A stretch of DNA of 64,000 bases. Origin: Woeseiaceae bacterium. GTDB taxonomy: Bacteria > Pseudomonadota > Gammaproteobacteria > Steroidobacterales > Woeseiaceae. Position 1 is the first letter of the stretch, and the number at the start of each line of letters is the position of its first letter. Where the stretch lies: contig JANQMR010000022.1 of the NCBI GenBank assembly GCA_028279985.1, forward strand, positions 1 through 64,000, given 5' to 3'. The notes under the pieces were generated by a model. It was not told the origin of the DNA, ran no database searches, and saw nothing but the letters and a program-made list of their open reading frames with translations. The position numbers and the translations under genes are program-made. Shown here piece after piece: positions 62,645 through 64,000 of the stretch.

Positions 62645-62699
62645 GGAACTATGAAGGCGTGATCTTTGCGAATATGTCCAGATTCGCTGATCAGGGAGC

Positions 62700-63359
62700 A
62701 TGGATATGGAGTTTGCGGCACCGAGCGCCGGCGACATCGACAACGTCTACGCGCTGAACCGGGCGTTTCTCGACCTGCTGACCGCCGATGCCGCCGTGCT
62801 CGAACCCATGCGGCGGAGCTCCGCCGAAACCGTCGGGCGCCTGATCGCACTCGAAGCCCGGGAACGGCAGCGGCTGGCCTGCACCCCGTTTCTGTTGATG
62901 TCGTTTCGCGAGGACGAGTCCAGGCTCTGGGATGCGATATTCGGCGGGGTCGGCAGTGCCGTGCCGTTGTTGCCCCTGCATCGTTCGGGAGAGCCTGCCG
63001 CCCGCCTGCTGGATGCCGGATTGAGCTTCGTCTGGCAACTGGCGCAACACAACCGTTACGCGGCGCGCGTCGTCTGCGGCGCCGGGATCGACTGGTGCGA
63101 GCGACTTGCGGGGCTTGCGCTGGTGGAGTTGTTGCAGCGCGCCGGCCGTTACGACGCGTTGCTTTCCCTGCGGCGAGCGGGCAACACGGTCTTCTGGCAA
63201 AAACTGCTCACCGCCGGCATCAGCGGCGAGCAGGCCGTCCGGCGAGCCGCCCGCCTCGGTGCGATGCAGGCCCTGCTGATCACGAACGCCGTCCAACCGC
63301 GTCTGCGCGCTGCGGCCTGCCAGATACCGGATCGGACCACGAAACGCCGGCCGGCCTGA
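62700..63359 (+). CDS. Hypothetical protein divergent from the FlhC-like gene
   Basis: A 219-residue, mostly helical protein that I do not recognise. It has no signal peptide or membrane helix. Notable segments are NVYALNRAFLDLLTADAAVL, RLACTPFLLMSFREDESRLW and the alternating Leu/Ala helices of GLALVELLQRAGRYDALLSL. It shares a regulatory gap with the FlhC-like regulator and could be its target. GC content and codon use look like the neighbours. Confidence 0.6.
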   Translation: MDMEFAAPSAGDIDNVYALNRAFLDLLTADAAVLEPMRRSSAETVGRLIALEARERQRLACTPFLLMSFREDESRLWDAIFGGVGSAVPLLPLHRSGEPAARLLDAGLSFVWQLAQHNRYAARVVCGAGIDWCERLAGLALVELLQRAGRYDALLSLRRAGNTVFWQKLLTAGISGEQAVRRAARLGAMQALLITNAVQPRLRAAACQIPDRTTKRRPA

Positions 63360-63549
63360 ACCACGCGGCACGGTGCCTGCGGCCTCGTCGGCCGCGAAGG
63401 CTCAGGCGCGGCCCGCGGGGCCGGGCCCGATTGTTCATGCCCGCATATGTTTATGCCAGGCGGCGTTATCGGTCGTTCATTCAGCGCGTTAAACTTCGCT
63501 CCTTCCGCCTTGCCGGACGGACAGCCGGTCCCGGCAGGACTATGCAGTT

Positions 63550-63601
63550 GGGCCATTCGATCGGACCATATCGATCAGACCATTCAATCGGACGATTCAA
63601 T
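63550..63601 (+). repeat. Short tandem repeats before yadG
   Basis: CCATTCGATCGGA, CCATATCGATCAGA, CCATTCAATCGGA and CGATTCAATCAACGG follow each other, a 13-14-bp unit in the 275-bp gap before yadG. No other feature is seen there. Confidence 0.75.
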
Positions 63602-63634
63602 CAACGGTGAACAGGCCCTAAAATACGCCGCCTA

Positions 63635-64000
63635 ATGAAAGCACTGTCCATCAATGCGCTGACCAAGACCTACGCCAACGGAAACCGGGCCCTGAAGGGC
63701 ATCGACCTCGCAGTCGACGTAGGCGATTTCTGCGCGCTGCTCGGCCCGAACGGCGCCGGAAAAACCACCGCGATCGGCATCATCACCTCGCTGGTCAACA
63801 AGAGCGGCGGCAGCGTGGAGATTTTCGGTCACGACATCGACACGGAACTCGAAGCGGCGAAGGCCTGCATCGGCCTGGTGCCGCAGGAGATCAACCTGAA
63901 CCTGTGGGAGAAGGTGGGCAACATCGTCGAGACACAGGCCGGATTCTACGGCCTAAACCGCCGCCTCGCGCGCAGCCGGTCCGAGAAGTACCTGCGTGCG
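63635..64000 (+). CDS. yadG: ABC transporter ATP-binding protein, YadG type (partial)
   Basis: The first 122 codons of an ABC ATPase running off the window. LSINALTKTYANGNRALKGI precedes Walker A LLGPNGAGKTT, then IGIITSLVNKSGGSVEIFGH and the Q-loop GLVPQEINLN. The order and wording match Escherichia coli YadG, the ATPase of an ABC-2 exporter whose permease YadH normally follows. The signature and Walker B lie beyond the edge. Confidence 0.9.
   Translation, partial: MKALSINALTKTYANGNRALKGIDLAVDVGDFCALLGPNGAGKTTAIGIITSLVNKSGGSVEIFGHDIDTELEAAKACIGLVPQEINLNLWEKVGNIVETQAGFYGLNRRLARSRSEKYLRA

Overview
The window is GC-rich chromosomal DNA of a gammaproteobacterium. The evidence is the convergent polA / engB junction beside cytochrome c4 and dsbA, a complete Na+-NQR operon with its maturation factor nqrM, an LptM lipoprotein, a FlhC-type regulator and a YadG-type ABC ATPase. 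The arginine operon carries an N-acetylornithine-type carbamoyltransferase like that of Xanthomonads. The genus cannot be assigned from sequence reading alone.

Layout. 0-1 kb: start of a REP-associated (Y1) transposase and a Phd/ParE toxin-antitoxin pair whose toxin has an early stop codon. 1-8.4 kb (minus): UbiA-type prenyltransferase, nqrABCDEF, nqrM and a CBS-domain protein, a sodium-pumping respiratory operon. 8.6-16.1 kb (plus): hypC, hypB, hypD, hypF, hypE ([NiFe]-hydrogenase maturation) and a CPA2 antiporter. 16.2-29.5 kb: an accessory island with lower GC, holding hipBA, an AraC regulator and a hydrolase, RRM and DEAD-box RNA proteins with decaying fragments, a HepT toxin with a fused antitoxin-like/nucleotidyltransferase protein, and a three-gene run abiEi-abiEii-TOTE primase/helicase. 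Four copies of one repeat sit between these modules. 29.5-31.7 kb: hypA, stranded about 15 kb from hypE, with a class V aminotransferase.

32-35 kb: sulfite handling (YeiH-type exporter, periplasmic molybdenum sulfite oxidase, small cytochrome c). 35-46 kb: ferredoxin-NADP reductase, AbgT transporter, TonB receptor, serine dehydratase, isoaspartyl peptidase, L,D-transpeptidase, lipoprotein DsbA, cytochrome c4, engB. 46.5-50 kb: a candidate small RNA between engB and polA, then polA, lptM and a TerB protein. 50.5-58.9 kb (minus): arginine operon argR-argG-DUF1611-argC-argD-argF'-argB-argH, with most genes overlapping by about 4 bp. 59-64 kb: carboxylesterase, NRDE protein, NudC, FlhC-like regulator, a hypothetical protein and the start of yadG.

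The most striking sequence-level pattern is that many junctions between core genes contain short tandem duplications of local sequence (about 10-53 bp units, 115 bp at hypD), often copying the ribosome-binding site, start codon or stop codon. The argR start is duplicated in 53-bp steps. I noticed no such arrays in the accessory island. The strongest candidates for an undescribed system are the abiE-TOTE operon, the fused antitoxin-MntA/HepT module, and a DUF1611 protein built into an arginine operon that shows no acetylglutamate synthase.
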